From positions 248,001 to 312,000 of the forward strand of contig NZ_CP012073.1 in the NCBI RefSeq assembly GCF_001262075.1: DNA of 64,000 bases. The letters run 5' to 3'. The position numbers and the translations under genes are program-made. Positions 45,201 through 54,541 of this stretch are shown here, in pieces. This DNA is from Ottowia sp. oral taxon 894. GTDB taxonomy: Bacteria; Pseudomonadota; Gammaproteobacteria; Burkholderiales; Burkholderiaceae_C. The first letter of the stretch is position 1. The number at the start of each line of letters is the position of its first letter. The notes under the pieces were generated by a model. It did no database searches and was not told the origin of the DNA. It saw only the letters and a program-made list of their open reading frames with translations.

Positions 45201-48200
45201 CCGGGCTGCGCCAGCTTCACATCGCAGTGCAGCAGGCCGCGCGCGTCGGTCTTGCCGCTGCACAGCGCGCCCAGGTCATGCGTTTCGTGGTGGTGGTCGT
45301 AGGCATAGAAGCCGCCGACCAGCCGCTTGCGCGTGGTGGTGGTGGTGTGCGCCACGGCGCGCACGGTCATGGCCGCGCCCGCCTTGGGCTTGCCTTGCAG
45401 ATCGAGCGCCAGCGCCTGCAATTTCAGGTTTTTGTCCACGGAAACCCAGCTGTCGGCGCGCAGGCCGGCCACCACGGCGGCGGGCCACAGGGTTTGCGTC
45501 TGGCTCAGGGTCTGGGTTTCGCCATTGGGGTCGGCATAGGTGGCTTCCAGCAGCAGCTCGCGCGGGCGGCTGGAGGCGGGCAGCTTGGCGAGCACCAGGC
45601 GCCCCGCGCCTTGCGCGTCCAGCGTGAGCGGCTGCTTGTCGGCCACGAGCTTCTGGCTGGCGGAGCTGGGCGCATCGCCGTCATCGCCGTCATCGTCGAC
45701 GCGGGTTTCGCTGCTGCGGCGCCCGTCGGGCGGGGTGAAGCTGAAGCTGTCGTAGTCGCCAAAGTGCGGCGCAATGTCCTTGACGGCCGCCGACACCTGC
45801 ACGGGCAGGTGCGCCGCCGCGCCGCCAGCCACGTAGCTCACTTGCACCTGCACGGGCACGTCTGCGGTGGCGATCAGGGCGTTTTCGTCGGCCACGGCCA
45901 CGCTGCCGCGATACACGGGCAGGCGGAACTCTTCCACGCGGAAGGAGCCGGCGGAATGGCCGCCGCTGCCGTCGTCATCGCCGCCGCCTGCGCCAAGCGT
46001 GATGCGGTACACGCCCAGCTTGGCGTTTTTGGGCACGGCGAACTGGCTGGCGGCGCTGCGGCCGCCCGTGGGGGTGTCGCGCCAGTTCAGCTCCTGCGTG
46101 TATTCCTGCCCGCTGCCCACGTGGGTGATGGTCAGCGTGCGCGGCATGCTGTTGGCGGGCGGCAGCGCCAGCGTGCCTTTTTCGGGGCTGACGGACTGGC
46201 GCAGGTAGTGCTTCATCGACACCGTTTCGCCCGCGCGCACGAGCGTGCGGTCCAGCACGGTGTGCGCCACTTCGGCGGACGCGCCGCCGTCGCGGCCCGT
46301 GGGCGCGTTGAAGCGCCAGGGTTCAATGCCCCGGTTCCAGTTGCTCCAGACAAAAGCCATGTCCTGCCCGCTACCTTCGCCGCTGCGCGCGCTGATGAAG
46401 TAGCCGCGCGTGCTTTCGGGCACGCGCCATTCATGCGCGCAGGGGCTGGATCGGGTGACTTCCGGCAGGCGCGCCAGGCCCTGCGCGTCGGTCACGGCCC
46501 GCGCCACGGGCTTGCCGTAGCAGTCCGACACATTCACCTGCGCGCCCGCCACGGGCTGGCCGTGATCGAGCGTAGTCACCCAGGCCAGCGAGCCTTCCGG
46601 ACTCCACTTGAAATGCACGGCCAGGTTGGTCACCAGCGCAGAGGTGCGCACATACATGGTGCGCTGCGGCCCGTAGCCTTCGTTCAGCAGGGCCTGGCCC
46701 AGCTGGCGCGAGGCGATTTCCAGCACGTGAAAGCCGGGGGTCAGCGGAATGCCTACCACCTCGAAGGGTCGCGTGTCGCCCTCTTGCGCGCCGGGCAGCG
46801 GCTGCGTTTGCGCGTCCGCGCGGCCTTCCAGCAGCGAGATGGCCCGCGTTTCCACATAGTTCTCCGAATATGGCGAATCCTTCAGCGGCGGCGGCAGCGT
46901 GCCCCGCACCACTTGCGCGGCCTTTTTGCGCTCGATGGAGGCGTCGTCAAACTCCTCTACCCGGCGCATCCATTCAATGATGTCCGCGTCGCTCTCAAAG
47001 CGCGCGCGGCTGATTTGCATGGACTGCACGCCCAGCTGCGGCTCCACGCGCCGCAGCGTCACCGGCAGAAGGGGCGTGCCGTTCGGCCCTTCGGCAAATC
47101 GCTCGACGATGCCGAACGTGCCCGCCGCGAACTTGGCCAGCGGCGGCATGGGCGAAGTGCGCACCGTCAGCGGAAAGCTCGCCGCGTTGGCCAGCGGGCG
47201 GCCGCTGTCGTCTTTCAAATCGGCAGGCAGCGTGAGCGTGTAGGTGGCGCTTTCGGCCAGCGGGGCAGGAAATTTCAGGCTGTCCAGCAAATCATCCGGA
47301 TCGCCTTTTTCGTTGAACTCGGGCGCAATTTCGCCTTTGTCCGAAGTCAGCCGCGCCTGCTGGAGCAGGCGGCGCGGCGCGCTGGCCGAAAAATCCAGCG
47401 TCACCGGCCGCAGGGGCATGCACGCGGCCTGCGCGTTCTCGCGCTCGCAGCTCATGCTGGCCTGAAACAGCGGGCGCACCTCGTATTCAAAGCGGCGCTC
47501 CACCGTGTTGGGTATGCCGCTGGGCGTGGCCACGCCCTTGCCGTACACCAGCTCCACCTTCGTTTCCGGCGTGAGCCGCCGCTGGCACTGCATCACAAAA
47601 ACCGTGCCCGGCTTCTTTTCATCACGCTGGCTCCAGTCCAGCTCCTTGAGCAGCGCCGCACGGTCCGCGCCCGTGATGAGCTTCACCGGCACGCGCTCGC
47701 CCACGCCTTCAGCGCTGCACCACACGTGGGCCTGCACGCTCTCCGGCGTGGCTGCGCCGTTGAGCGCCAGCACGAAATGCTGGTCTTCATCCACCTTGCG
47801 CCAGGTGCCGGGGAGCACGTCCTGAACGATCGGGCCGCCCGTGTGAAAGGCGTAGCTGCTCTTGCCCTCCAGCGCCGAGCCGTCGGCTGCCTTGAAGCCC
47901 GCCGCCGCCTTGAGCGTGCAGCGCGTGCCCGGCGGCAGATCGTCTTCAAAGTCGTACACCCACTCGCGCGCGCCCGTCCAGCGCCCTTCGCCCTTTTGCG
48001 CCTGGGCGTCATTGCAAGCCAGCGTGAACGGCGCGGCCAGCTTGGCATCGCCAAACGCCACCGCGTCCGCCTTGAACTTGACCACCACCTGCCGCACCCG
48101 CGACACCTCGCCCTGCGGCGAAACGCTGGCCACGGCCAGCGCATGGGCCTGCCCCGCCAGCGCCAGAGCAGAACAAAGAAGGGAAAGACGGAACCAGACA

Positions 48201-48211
48201 GAACGTTTCAT
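42209..48211 (-). CDS. Bacterial alpha-2-macroglobulin (YfaS-like) protease trap
   Basis: A 2000-residue periplasmic protein. The ATG at 48211 was chosen because a signal peptide follows (FRLSLLCSALALAGQAHA); the longer frame upstream lacks one. The signal has no lipobox cysteine, so it is probably soluble rather than anchored. Many macroglobulin beta-sandwich domains precede a thioester site, SCLEQQT, at about residue 1500 in the helical TED domain. The thioester traps attacking proteases covalently after bait cleavage. The protein is longer than E. coli YfaS/YfhM (about 1530-1650) but typical of the extended Burkholderiales form. The usual partner pbpC is absent. A 1741-codon opposite-strand frame is a GC-rich shadow. 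Confidence 0.93.
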   Translation of the reverse strand: MKRSVWFRLSLLCSALALAGQAHALAVASVSPQGEVSRVRQVVVKFKADAVAFGDAKLAAPFTLACNDAQAQKGEGRWTGAREWVYDFEDDLPPGTRCTLKAAAGFKAADGSALEGKSSYAFHTGGPIVQDVLPGTWRKVDEDQHFVLALNGAATPESVQAHVWCSAEGVGERVPVKLITGADRAALLKELDWSQRDEKKPGTVFVMQCQRRLTPETKVELVYGKGVATPSGIPNTVERRFEYEVRPLFQASMSCERENAQAACMPLRPVTLDFSASAPRRLLQQARLTSDKGEIAPEFNEKGDPDDLLDSLKFPAPLAESATYTLTLPADLKDDSGRPLANAASFPLTVRTSPMPPLAKFAAGTFGIVERFAEGPNGTPLLPVTLRRVEPQLGVQSMQISRARFESDADIIEWMRRVEEFDDASIERKKAAQVVRGTLPPPLKDSPYSENYVETRAISLLEGRADAQTQPLPGAQEGDTRPFEVVGIPLTPGFHVLEIASRQLGQALLNEGYGPQRTMYVRTSALVTNLAVHFKWSPEGSLAWVTTLDHGQPVAGAQVNVSDCYGKPVARAVTDAQGLARLPEVTRSSPCAHEWRVPESTRGYFISARSGEGSGQDMAFVWSNWNRGIEPWRFNAPTGRDGGASAEVAHTVLDRTLVRAGETVSMKHYLRQSVSPEKGTLALPPANSMPRTLTITHVGSGQEYTQELNWRDTPTGGRSAASQFAVPKNAKLGVYRITLGAGGGDDDGSGGHSAGSFRVEEFRLPVYRGSVAVADENALIATADVPVQVQVSYVAGGAAAHLPVQVSAAVKDIAPHFGDYDSFSFTPPDGRRSSETRVDDDGDDGDAPSSASQKLVADKQPLTLDAQGAGRLVLAKLPASSRPRELLLEATYADPNGETQTLSQTQTLWPAAVVAGLRADSWVSVDKNLKLQALALDLQGKPKAGAAMTVRAVAHTTTTTRKRLVGGFYAYDHHHETHDLGALCSGKTDARGLLHCDVKLAQPGRIELVASAADEAGRKAEAAQSVWVTRQGELWFDGENNDRMDVLPEQKRYNAGDTARFQVRMPFRKATALVAVEREGIVQTQVVQLSGDDPTISLKVGENWGPNVYVSVLALRGRLYEVPWYSFFTWGFKSPIQWWRAFRNKDGDFAPPTALVDLSKPTYRFGMAEIRVGEQNYRMHVGVEADKTVYAPRGTARVRIEAKLPGGQPAAQARVAVAAVDKALLELMPNTSWNLLEAMLRRRSWDVETATAQMEIVGRRHYGRKAAPPGGDGAGGAPVRELLDTLLLWKPDVELDANGQAIVDVPLNDALTTFQIVAVADSGANRFGTGKTSVRVTQDLQIISGLPPLVRGGDAYEAAFTLRNTTDKPMKVQVRAEAAPLQTEAQTLEIPAGQASEARWQVTAPPHMGVPGAQEITWKISAKDENGSAGDALKVSQRVVPAVPVTVQQATLVQLEKPYTLPVAPPADALPGRGGLRLALQPKLADGLPAINDWFAAYPYSCLEQQTSKAIGMRDEAQWRSVAAQMPSYMDGDGLLYYFPPRSGQEDKGSPILTAWMLAATHEASRIEPQYALPEDVRQPMLDGLAAFVEGRITRRYWSPRKDLDVLKLAAIEALSRYGAARAAMLESITIAPNQWPTSAVIDWVNVLRRVKGIPAQPQKLEEAMQILRSRLSWQGSRLIFSAEKDDDWWWFMAGGDVNTARLLLTVLDDPEWHDDMGRLINGFIQRQQSGAWHTTTANLWGSFAIEQFARARESAPVSGITRASLGGEKAQVDWSEVRPAPKEEGVDHANSRLSYSGAPASPGLYVNNTMQLPWPQKTGQPAGKSELAVTHEGSGSPWLTLQSLAAVPLKAPFAAGYQIKRSVTPLEQADKSLPAGHYSRGDILRVTLEVNASADMTWVAITDPVPGGATILGSGLGRDSAIASSGEKSEGWGWLAYEERSFEAFRAYYEYLPKGKLKMEYTVRLNNPGVFNLPPTRVEALYAPEMFGEAPNAPVQVRQ

Positions 48212-48418
48212 GGCAGCCCAAAGTGTGAAAAAAGACCCGGGAAAGCGACAAATCCGCATTGTGCCCAACGCCTCGCGCCCACTTGGGTTCTGCCCATGCC
48301 CACAGCGTGGTTCATCCGCCTTCAGCGCCCGCAGCCAGCGCTGGCCGCGCAGGCAAAAAAGCGGGGCCAGGCCTGCGCAAGGGCAAGAAGCGGAGCGCGC
48401 CATTCCGCCCTCTGTTTC

Positions 48419-48503
48419 GCTCCTCTATCCATAGCATGACGTCCTAGTAGAAATTGCGCTGGGCGGCATTCAGATATATCTGAATTCGCTCCTTTTTTTG
48501 ATG
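48419..48503 (-). repeat. Dispersed intergenic repeat, copy J
   Basis: Plus-strand text CGCTCCTCTATCCATAGCATG, then GACGTCCTAGTAG, ending GAATTCGCTCCTTTTTTTGATG. It lies between the divergent macroglobulin and fruB genes, 95 bp before fruB, so it sits in their shared promoter region. Confidence 0.88.
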
Positions 48504-48597
48504 TCTCCAGCGCCCTGCCCTGCGGCTAGACTGCGCGGCCATCACACGCGCCGCTCAGAAGAACTTCAGATTCAGAAGCACATTCAGGAAAAACGCC

Positions 48598-51159
48598 ATG
48601 CCCGAAGCCCTCATCCGCCCCGAACTGGTTCAACTGGGCGCCGCGCCCACCGACAAGACCGCCGCCATCCGGCAGGCGGGGCAGTTGCTGGTGGCCGCCG
48701 GCTGCATCGCCCCGGCCTATGTGCAAAGCCTGCTGGCGCGCGAGCAGACGGCCAACACCTATCTGGGCAGCGGCGTGGCCATTCCGCACGGACAGATTGC
48801 CGACCGGCACCTGATTGAGCGCACCGGCATCGCCGTGCTGCAAGTGCCCGGCGGCGTGGAGTGGAACGCGGGGCAGCGCGCCACGCTCATCTTCGCCATT
48901 GCCGCGCAGTCTGACGAGCACCTGGCGCTGCTGCGGCGCCTGACGCGCCTGCTGCAAGACGAGGCCACGCTGCAAAAGCTGGCCTGCACGGCAGATGCGG
49001 GCGACATCCTGCGCGCGCTGGAGCTGCCTGCGGCACCTGCCGCCGCCGCTGACGCCGCTACCCAAGCCCCGGCCGGCGACTACGCGCAAGGCTTTGACTG
49101 GCGCATGCCCTATCCCAACGGCCTGCACGCGCGCCCCGCCCAGCAGTGGGTGGAAACAGCCCGGCGCTTTGCCGCCAGCGTGCGCGTGCGAAACGGGCAG
49201 GAGGCGGGCGATGCCAAAAACCTCATGGCCCTGCTGCAACTGGGCATCGCCCACGGGCAGACCCTTCATGTTTCCGCGCAAGGCAGCGATGCCGCCGCCG
49301 CCCTGGCCGCGCTGCAAGGCGTGATGAACCGGCTGACCGCCGCCGAAGAGGCCGAGGCCGAAAAAGCCCGCCAGGCCAAGGCGCAAGCGGCCAGCCGCAG
49401 CGCCTGGCAGCCTGCGGGCCGGCCGCCGTCGCTGCAAGGCATCAGCGCCAGCCCGGGCCTGGCCATTGGCACGCTGCGCGTGCGCCGCGCCGCCGACATC
49501 GCCGTGCCCGACCGCCCGGCCCCGCTGGCCGAAGGCGCTGACGCGCTGGATGAAGCCTTGGCCGCCACCCGCGCCGAGCTGCTGCAACTGGCGCAAGACA
49601 CCGCCGCGCGCATTGGCAAGGCCGAAGGCGGCATCTTCCGCGCGCAGGCCGAGCTGCTGGGCGACACCGGCCTCATCGCCCAAACCTGCCAGCGCATGGC
49701 GCAAGGCCACGGCGCGGCCTGGAGCTGGCACGAAGCCGTGCAAGCCGCCGCCGGCCAGCTGGCCAGCGTGGGCAGCCCGCTGCTGGCCGCGCGCGCGGCC
49801 GATTTGCGCGATGCGGGCCTGCGCGTGCTGCGCAAGCTCGCGCCAGAGCTGGAGCAGCTGAATCCGCCCGGCGGGCAGGAGCAGGGCGGCGAAAACCTCG
49901 TCATCGCCGCTGCCGACCTCACCCCGTCAGACACCGCCGCGCTCGATTTGCGCCAGGTGGCGGGCCTGTGCACCGCGCAGGGCGGCCCTTCCTCGCACAC
50001 CGCCATCATTGCCCGCACGCTGGGCCTGCCCGCCGTGGTGGCCGCTGGCGGCGCCCTGCTCGATGTGCCCGACGGCCAAACCGTGGTGCTGGACGGCGAC
50101 GGCGCGCGCCTGTATTGGGGGCTGGATGAGGCCGATTTGCAAAGCGCCCGCCAGTGGCGCGACGCACAGCAGGCGCGCGCCCGCGAAATCGCCCGGCTGG
50201 CCCTGCAACCGGCCGCCACGCAAGACGGCGTGCGCGTGGAAGTGGCCGCCAACGTCAATCGCCCCGAACAAGTGCCCGCCGCGCTGGCCGCCGGCGCCGA
50301 AGGCGTGGGCCTGATGCGCACCGAATTTCTCTATCTGGAGCGCGACAGCGCCCCCGGCGAAGACGAGCAGTGCGAAACCTACTGCGGCATGGTGCGCGAG
50401 CTGGCGGGCCGCCCCCTCATCATCCGCACGCTCGATATCGGCGGCGACAAGCAAGTGCCCTACCTCAACCTGCCGCACGAAGAAAACCCCTTCCTGGGCA
50501 TACGCGGCAGCCGCCTCATGCTGCGCCGCCCGGATTTGCTGGAGCCGCAGCTGCGCGCCATCTACCGCGCCGCCAAAACCGGGCCGCTTTCCATCATGTT
50601 TCCCATGATCACCAGCCTGGCCGAGCTGCGCGCGCTGCGCGCCGAATGCGAACGCATCCGCCAGCAGCTGAACGCGCCCGCCGTGCCCATCGGCATCATG
50701 GTGGAAGTGCCCGCAGCGGCCGTCATGGCCGGGCAACTGGCGCTGCATGCCGACTTCTTTTCCATCGGCACCAACGACCTCACGCAATACGTGCTCGCCA
50801 TCGACCGCCAGCACCCCGAACTGGCCCGCGAAGCCGACACCCTGCACCCCGCCGTGCTGCGCATGATTCAGCACACCGTGCAAGGCGCGCAAGCCGCCAC
50901 GCAAGCCGGGCGCCCCTGCTGGGTGGGCGTGTGCGGCGGCCTGGCGGGCGACCCGCTCGGCGCGGCCATCCTCACGGGCCTGGGCGTGCGCGAACTCTCC
51001 ATGAGCCAGCGCGACATTGCCCCCGTCAAGGCTGCCTTGCGCGCCTGCGACAGCGCCCTGCTGGCCGAGCTGGCCCAGCTGGCCCTTGACAGCGCCGACG
51101 CCGACAGCGTCCGCGCCCTGGCCGCCAGGCTGCAAGCGCCCAAGCAGGTCAAGCGCTAA
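48598..51159 (+). CDS. fruB: Fructose PTS multiphosphoryl transfer protein: EIIA-HPr-EI fusion
   Basis: An 853-residue fusion carrying phosphate from PEP to fructose. The EIIA-Fru domain (1-145) has active His64 in GVAIPHGQ. The HPr-like domain (about 160-255) has His near 178 in NGLHARPA. The enzyme I domain (about 280-853) has the phosphohistidine near 467 in [12 protein letters not shown], the [14 protein letters not shown] segment and the PEP-site cysteine in [10 protein letters not shown]. With its own EI and HPr domains the system needs no general PTS proteins. The expected next gene, fruK, is displaced by a mannosyltransferase gene. Confidence 0.95.
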   Translation: MPEALIRPELVQLGAAPTDKTAAIRQAGQLLVAAGCIAPAYVQSLLAREQTANTYLGSGVAIPHGQIADRHLIERTGIAVLQVPGGVEWNAGQRATLIFAIAAQSDEHLALLRRLTRLLQDEATLQKLACTADAGDILRALELPAAPAAAADAATQAPAGDYAQGFDWRMPYPNGLHARPAQQWVETARRFAASVRVRNGQEAGDAKNLMALLQLGIAHGQTLHVSAQGSDAAAALAALQGVMNRLTAAEEAEAEKARQAKAQAASRSAWQPAGRPPSLQGISASPGLAIGTLRVRRAADIAVPDRPAPLAEGADALDEALAATRAELLQLAQDTAARIGKAEGGIFRAQAELLGDTGLIAQTCQRMAQGHGAAWSWHEAVQAAAGQLASVGSPLLAARAADLRDAGLRVLRKLAPELEQLNPPGGQEQGGENLVIAAADLTPSDTAALDLRQVAGLCTAQGGPSSHTAIIARTLGLPAVVAAGGALLDVPDGQTVVLDGDGARLYWGLDEADLQSARQWRDAQQARAREIARLALQPAATQDGVRVEVAANVNRPEQVPAALAAGAEGVGLMRTEFLYLERDSAPGEDEQCETYCGMVRELAGRPLIIRTLDIGGDKQVPYLNLPHEENPFLGIRGSRLMLRRPDLLEPQLRAIYRAAKTGPLSIMFPMITSLAELRALRAECERIRQQLNAPAVPIGIMVEVPAAAVMAGQLALHADFFSIGTNDLTQYVLAIDRQHPELAREADTLHPAVLRMIQHTVQGAQAATQAGRPCWVGVCGGLAGDPLGAAILTGLGVRELSMSQRDIAPVKAALRACDSALLAELAQLALDSADADSVRALAARLQAPKQVKR

Positions 51160-51215
51160 GGCGCGCAAAAAACACACGTTTCACATTCGCCCAGCGGCCG
51201 CGCCAGATTTTAAAA

Positions 51216-52646
51216 ATGCCATTCAGTCTGAAAACAGAAATAGGGCAGCCCATCCGCCAGCATTGGCGGCAAGGCTGGCCCTGGCTGCTTTTGCTGGCCG
51301 TTTCCGCCCTGCTGCATTTATGGCGGCTGGCCGAGCCTGCCGAAGTGGCTTTTGACGAAAGCCTGGTGGGGCGCTTTGCTTCGTATTATTTCAGCGGGGA
51401 ATATTACTTTGATATTCACCCGCCGCACATGAAGCTCATTTACGCGGCGCTGGGCGCGCTGGCGGGCGTGCCGCAAGGGTTTTCGTTTCATCCGCACGGC
51501 CTGCATTATCCGGGCGGGTTTTATTTATGGATGCGCTTGTTTCCGGCGCTGTGCGGCACGGTATTGCCGCTTCTGGTGGCGCGGCTGGCGCTGGATTTTG
51601 GCGCGGCGCGGCGCTGGGCCTTGTGCGCAGGCTGGCTGGCGGCGTTTGACACCGTGCTGATGGTGGAATCGCGCTTCATCCTCAACGATATTCCGCTATT
51701 GACTTTCGGCCTGGCGGGCTGGTGCGGCATGGCGGCCTGGCGGCGGCAGGGCAAAAAGCGCCATTTGCTGCTGGGCGCGCTGGCGCTGGGGCTGGCCTGC
51801 GGCGTGAAGTGGACGGGGCTGGGCTTTGTCGCGCCGGTTTTCGCCGCGCTGGCGCTGGAAGGTTTTCCGGCCATCGGGTCAATCTGGCAAAACATCCGGC
51901 GGCAATGGCGCGCGAAAACAGGCGCGTTTTTGGTTATTACGGCCGTGATATTGCTGGTGCAAGGCGGCGGATATGCGCTGCATTTTGCGCTGCTGCCCAA
52001 GGCGGGGCCGGGCGATGCGTATATGTCTGCCCCCATGCAGCAGCGGCTGAAAGAGCGGCGTGAAAATCCGGCAGGCAGTGACCGGCTTTTCACCCCTTAT
52101 GCCACGCTGGAGCTGCACCGCGCCATGGCTTCGTATTCCAGCCAGGTTTCAGGGCACCCGTATGCCAGCCCCTGGTACACCTGGCCGTGGGGCTGGCGCG
52201 GCATTTTCGTGTGGAGCAGCCAGAACCAGCCGCCGGAGCGCATTTACATGGCGGCCAATATCGCCATTTGGTGGCCGCTGGCTTTGGGAGCGCTGTATTT
52301 TCTGGCCGCCCTGCTGCCCTCGCCCTGGCGCGGCGCGAATATGGGCAAACCGGCAGCCCCGCCCGCGCAAAGCGATTATTTGCTGGCGCTGGCGTATCTG
52401 GTGAATTTCGCGCCGTTTTTCTTCATTCACCGGCCCATGTTCATTTACCACTATTTTCCGGCGCTGGCCGTCAGTTATGTCATGAGCGCCCGGCTGGCCA
52501 CCTGCGCGGGCCTTTCGCGGCGCTGGGCATGGCTTTTTGCAGCAGCGGGCCTGCTGGGCTTTTTGTGGCTTGCGCCCGTGGTATATGGCCTACCCATACA
52601 GGCATCCACATTCAATGCGCTGATGCTGTTTGATTCATGGAAATGA
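51216..52646 (+). CDS. PMT-family protein O-mannosyltransferase-like membrane enzyme
   Basis: A 476-residue membrane protein with about ten helices. The first extracytoplasmic loop holds FDESLVGRF and DIHPPHMKL, the acidic and HPP motifs of GT-C glycosyltransferases. WYTWPWGWRGIFVW and HRPMFIYHYFPAL near the C-terminus match the PMT four-helix domain. Such enzymes move mannose from a polyprenyl phosphate to Ser/Thr of exported proteins or to envelope glycans. It lies 57 bp after fruB and before fruK, an odd place for it. Candidate targets include the Thr-rich stalk of the adhesin at 9296, but that is speculation. Confidence 0.8.
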   Translation: MPFSLKTEIGQPIRQHWRQGWPWLLLLAVSALLHLWRLAEPAEVAFDESLVGRFASYYFSGEYYFDIHPPHMKLIYAALGALAGVPQGFSFHPHGLHYPGGFYLWMRLFPALCGTVLPLLVARLALDFGAARRWALCAGWLAAFDTVLMVESRFILNDIPLLTFGLAGWCGMAAWRRQGKKRHLLLGALALGLACGVKWTGLGFVAPVFAALALEGFPAIGSIWQNIRRQWRAKTGAFLVITAVILLVQGGGYALHFALLPKAGPGDAYMSAPMQQRLKERRENPAGSDRLFTPYATLELHRAMASYSSQVSGHPYASPWYTWPWGWRGIFVWSSQNQPPERIYMAANIAIWWPLALGALYFLAALLPSPWRGANMGKPAAPPAQSDYLLALAYLVNFAPFFFIHRPMFIYHYFPALAVSYVMSARLATCAGLSRRWAWLFAAAGLLGFLWLAPVVYGLPIQASTFNALMLFDSWK

Positions 52647-52707
52647 AACGGCCCTGCCCCGCCATGCCCGCCATGCCTGCCATCCGCCGGAAGCTGGCGG
52701 AATCGCC

Positions 52708-52796
52708 TCAAAAAAAGGAGCGAATTCAGGTACTGCAAAAAAGCCATATGTCGCATATTCCACGCGGAGAGTCTGCTATTGAAGCAGGAGCGAATT
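52708..52796 (+). repeat. Dispersed intergenic repeat, copy K
   Basis: Starts TCAAAAAAAGGAGCGAATTC, has a diverged centre (ATATGTCGCATATTCCACGCG) and ends TATTGAAGCAGGAGCGAATTC. The GGAGCGAATTC motif is perfect at both ends and in direct orientation. Confidence 0.82.
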
Positions 52797-52856
52797 CATC
52801 CTTGAATTCACGCGCTTCAAAAATGAATGACTTGCCGGAAACGCCATGAAAACGCC

Positions 52857-53852
52857 ATGAAAAACGCCATGCCCCTGCCCATCCTCACCATCACGCCCCA
52901 CCCTGCCATTGACGAAACCGTGAGCCTGCCCAGCCTGCGCCCCGGCGCGGTGAACGTGGCCACGCAAGCGCGCCGCAACGCGGGCGGCAAAGGCATCAAC
53001 GTGGCCAGCTGCCTGGCCGACTGGGGCGCGCCCGTCGTGGCGCTCGGGCTGCTGGGGCAAGACAACGCGGCGGCGTTCGAGGCGCTGTTTGCCCGCAAAG
53101 GCATCGCAGACGCCTGCCAGCGCGTGCCCGGCAGCACGCGCACCAACATCAAGATCGTGGCGGCCGACACGGGCGACACCACCGACATCAACCTGCCCGG
53201 CCCCGCCGTGCCCGCCGCCGCCTGGCAGGCCCTGCTGCAAGACGTGCGCCAGCGCGCACAACCCGGCCAGTGGACGCTGGCCGCCGGCAGCCTGCCGCCC
53301 GGCCTGCAAACCGAAGGCTACGCGCCGCTGCTGAAACTTTTGCACGAGCGCGGCGCGCGCATTGCGCTGGACACCAGCGGCGCGGCGCTGAAGCAGGCCC
53401 TGGCCTGCGGCGTGCCGCTGGCCCTCATCAAACCCAACCGCCACGAGCTGGAAACCCTGCTGGGCCGCCCGCTGCCCACTTGCACCGATTTACGCGAAGC
53501 CGCGCGCGGCCTGCACGCCCAGGGCGTGGAAACCGTCGTCGTCTCCCTGGGCGAGCAAGGCGCTTTCATGAGCAGCCCCGAAGGCGCCTGGCTGGCCGCA
53601 CCCTTGCCCGTGCAACTGCGGCCCGGCTCTGAACAGGTTCTCAGCACCGTCGGCGCGGGCGACGCGCAAGTGGCCGGCCTGCTGGCCGCCCGCCACGCGG
53701 GGCTGGGCTGGCAAGAGGCGCTCCGGTATGGCGTGGCGTTTGCGACGGCGAAACTGGGCCTGGCTGGAGCGGATTCAATGGAACGCCACACAATATCCGC
53801 GCTTGAAAATGAAGTGGAAATATCCGAAATGATTGAAACGGCCCGGCCATGA
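52857..53852 (+). CDS. fruK: 1-phosphofructokinase
   Basis: A 331-residue PfkB-family kinase making fructose 1,6-bisphosphate from the fructose 1-phosphate delivered by FruA. Signatures are ILTITPHPAIDETVSL at the start, RNAGGKGINVAS, LIKPNRHELETLLG and the C-terminal GAGDAQVAGLL with the catalytic Asp. The start is unsettled: in-frame ATGs at 52827, 52857 and 52869 lie in a triplicated ACGCCATGA stretch. The last would give the most typical N-terminus; 52857 is reported as a compromise. The context with fruB and fruA supports the call. Confidence 0.93.
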   Translation: MKNAMPLPILTITPHPAIDETVSLPSLRPGAVNVATQARRNAGGKGINVASCLADWGAPVVALGLLGQDNAAAFEALFARKGIADACQRVPGSTRTNIKIVAADTGDTTDINLPGPAVPAAAWQALLQDVRQRAQPGQWTLAAGSLPPGLQTEGYAPLLKLLHERGARIALDTSGAALKQALACGVPLALIKPNRHELETLLGRPLPTCTDLREAARGLHAQGVETVVVSLGEQGAFMSSPEGAWLAAPLPVQLRPGSEQVLSTVGAGDAQVAGLLAARHAGLGWQEALRYGVAFATAKLGLAGADSMERHTISALENEVEISEMIETARP

Positions 53853-54059
53853 ATCAGCGCATGCACGCGGCCCTGAAAACCGATTCATGGAAGCAAGGCA
53901 ATCTGATAATCTGCCAGCGTCTGCTTCCCTGTTTTGCAAAATAATATGCCAGAGAACACGATTTTCATGATGAGATTTGATTATCATGATTTATGCCTCA
54001 TGCTTTCATGCCATAAGAATATCGAAAGCATGATTTATTCAACTGAATTGGCCTGATTC

Positions 54060-54518
54060 ATGACCCTCACCGACCTCCAATCCCTCTACCCCGATTTCTG
54101 CGGCGATTTTTCGCCCGACTGGGGCTTGCCCACGCGGGCGGATTTTGAACGGCTGGAAAAAGAATTCAGCGTGGTTTTTCCGCCCAGCTTCATTGAATTT
54201 CAAACCCTGCATGCGGCGCAAATGCGGGCCGTGGGCGAGGGTTTTCGCTGGGCCAATGCGCCAGAGCCGCATTTGAGCCTGGAGAGCCTGCTGCGCCAGG
54301 CGCAAGAGCGCGGCCATCTGGCGCTGGGCCTGCTGCCCTTTTGGCAGGACGGGGGCGACGCGCTGGCCTTTGATGTGTCTGCCGCCCAGGCGGAGCCGCC
54401 GGTGGTGTGGTGCATGCGCGATGGCAGCGCCTTTGCGCTGGCCGATGGCTTTGTGCCCTGGCTGGCGGCGTGCTATGAAGATTTGCGCCGCGATTTGATG
54501 TCTCATTTCAACCTGTAA
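54060..54518 (+). CDS. SMI1/KNR4-like protein
   Basis: A 152-residue acidic soluble protein resembling the SMI1/KNR4 (SUKH) fold: an early LEKEFSVVFPPSFIEFQTLH segment, then a beta-rich middle including LGLLPFWQDGGDALAFDVS. SUKH proteins are frequent immunity proteins in bacterial toxin systems but also occur alone. Here it sits between fruK and fruA, preceded by 207 bp of AT-rich DNA without another gene. No toxin is next to it. The family call is moderately firm; the function is unknown. Confidence 0.7.
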   Translation: MTLTDLQSLYPDFCGDFSPDWGLPTRADFERLEKEFSVVFPPSFIEFQTLHAAQMRAVGEGFRWANAPEPHLSLESLLRQAQERGHLALGLLPFWQDGGDALAFDVSAAQAEPPVVWCMRDGSAFALADGFVPWLAACYEDLRRDLMSHFNL

Positions 54519-54541
54519 TCACCTTGCCGGAGCCGCAAGCC

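Noticed and set aside
43214-48439. A 1741-codon open frame on the plus strand opposite the macroglobulin gene.
   Set aside because: Its translation is His/Arg/Gly/Ala-rich with no domain, as expected for the shadow of a GC-rich gene. The opposite strand carries a complete, recognisable protein.
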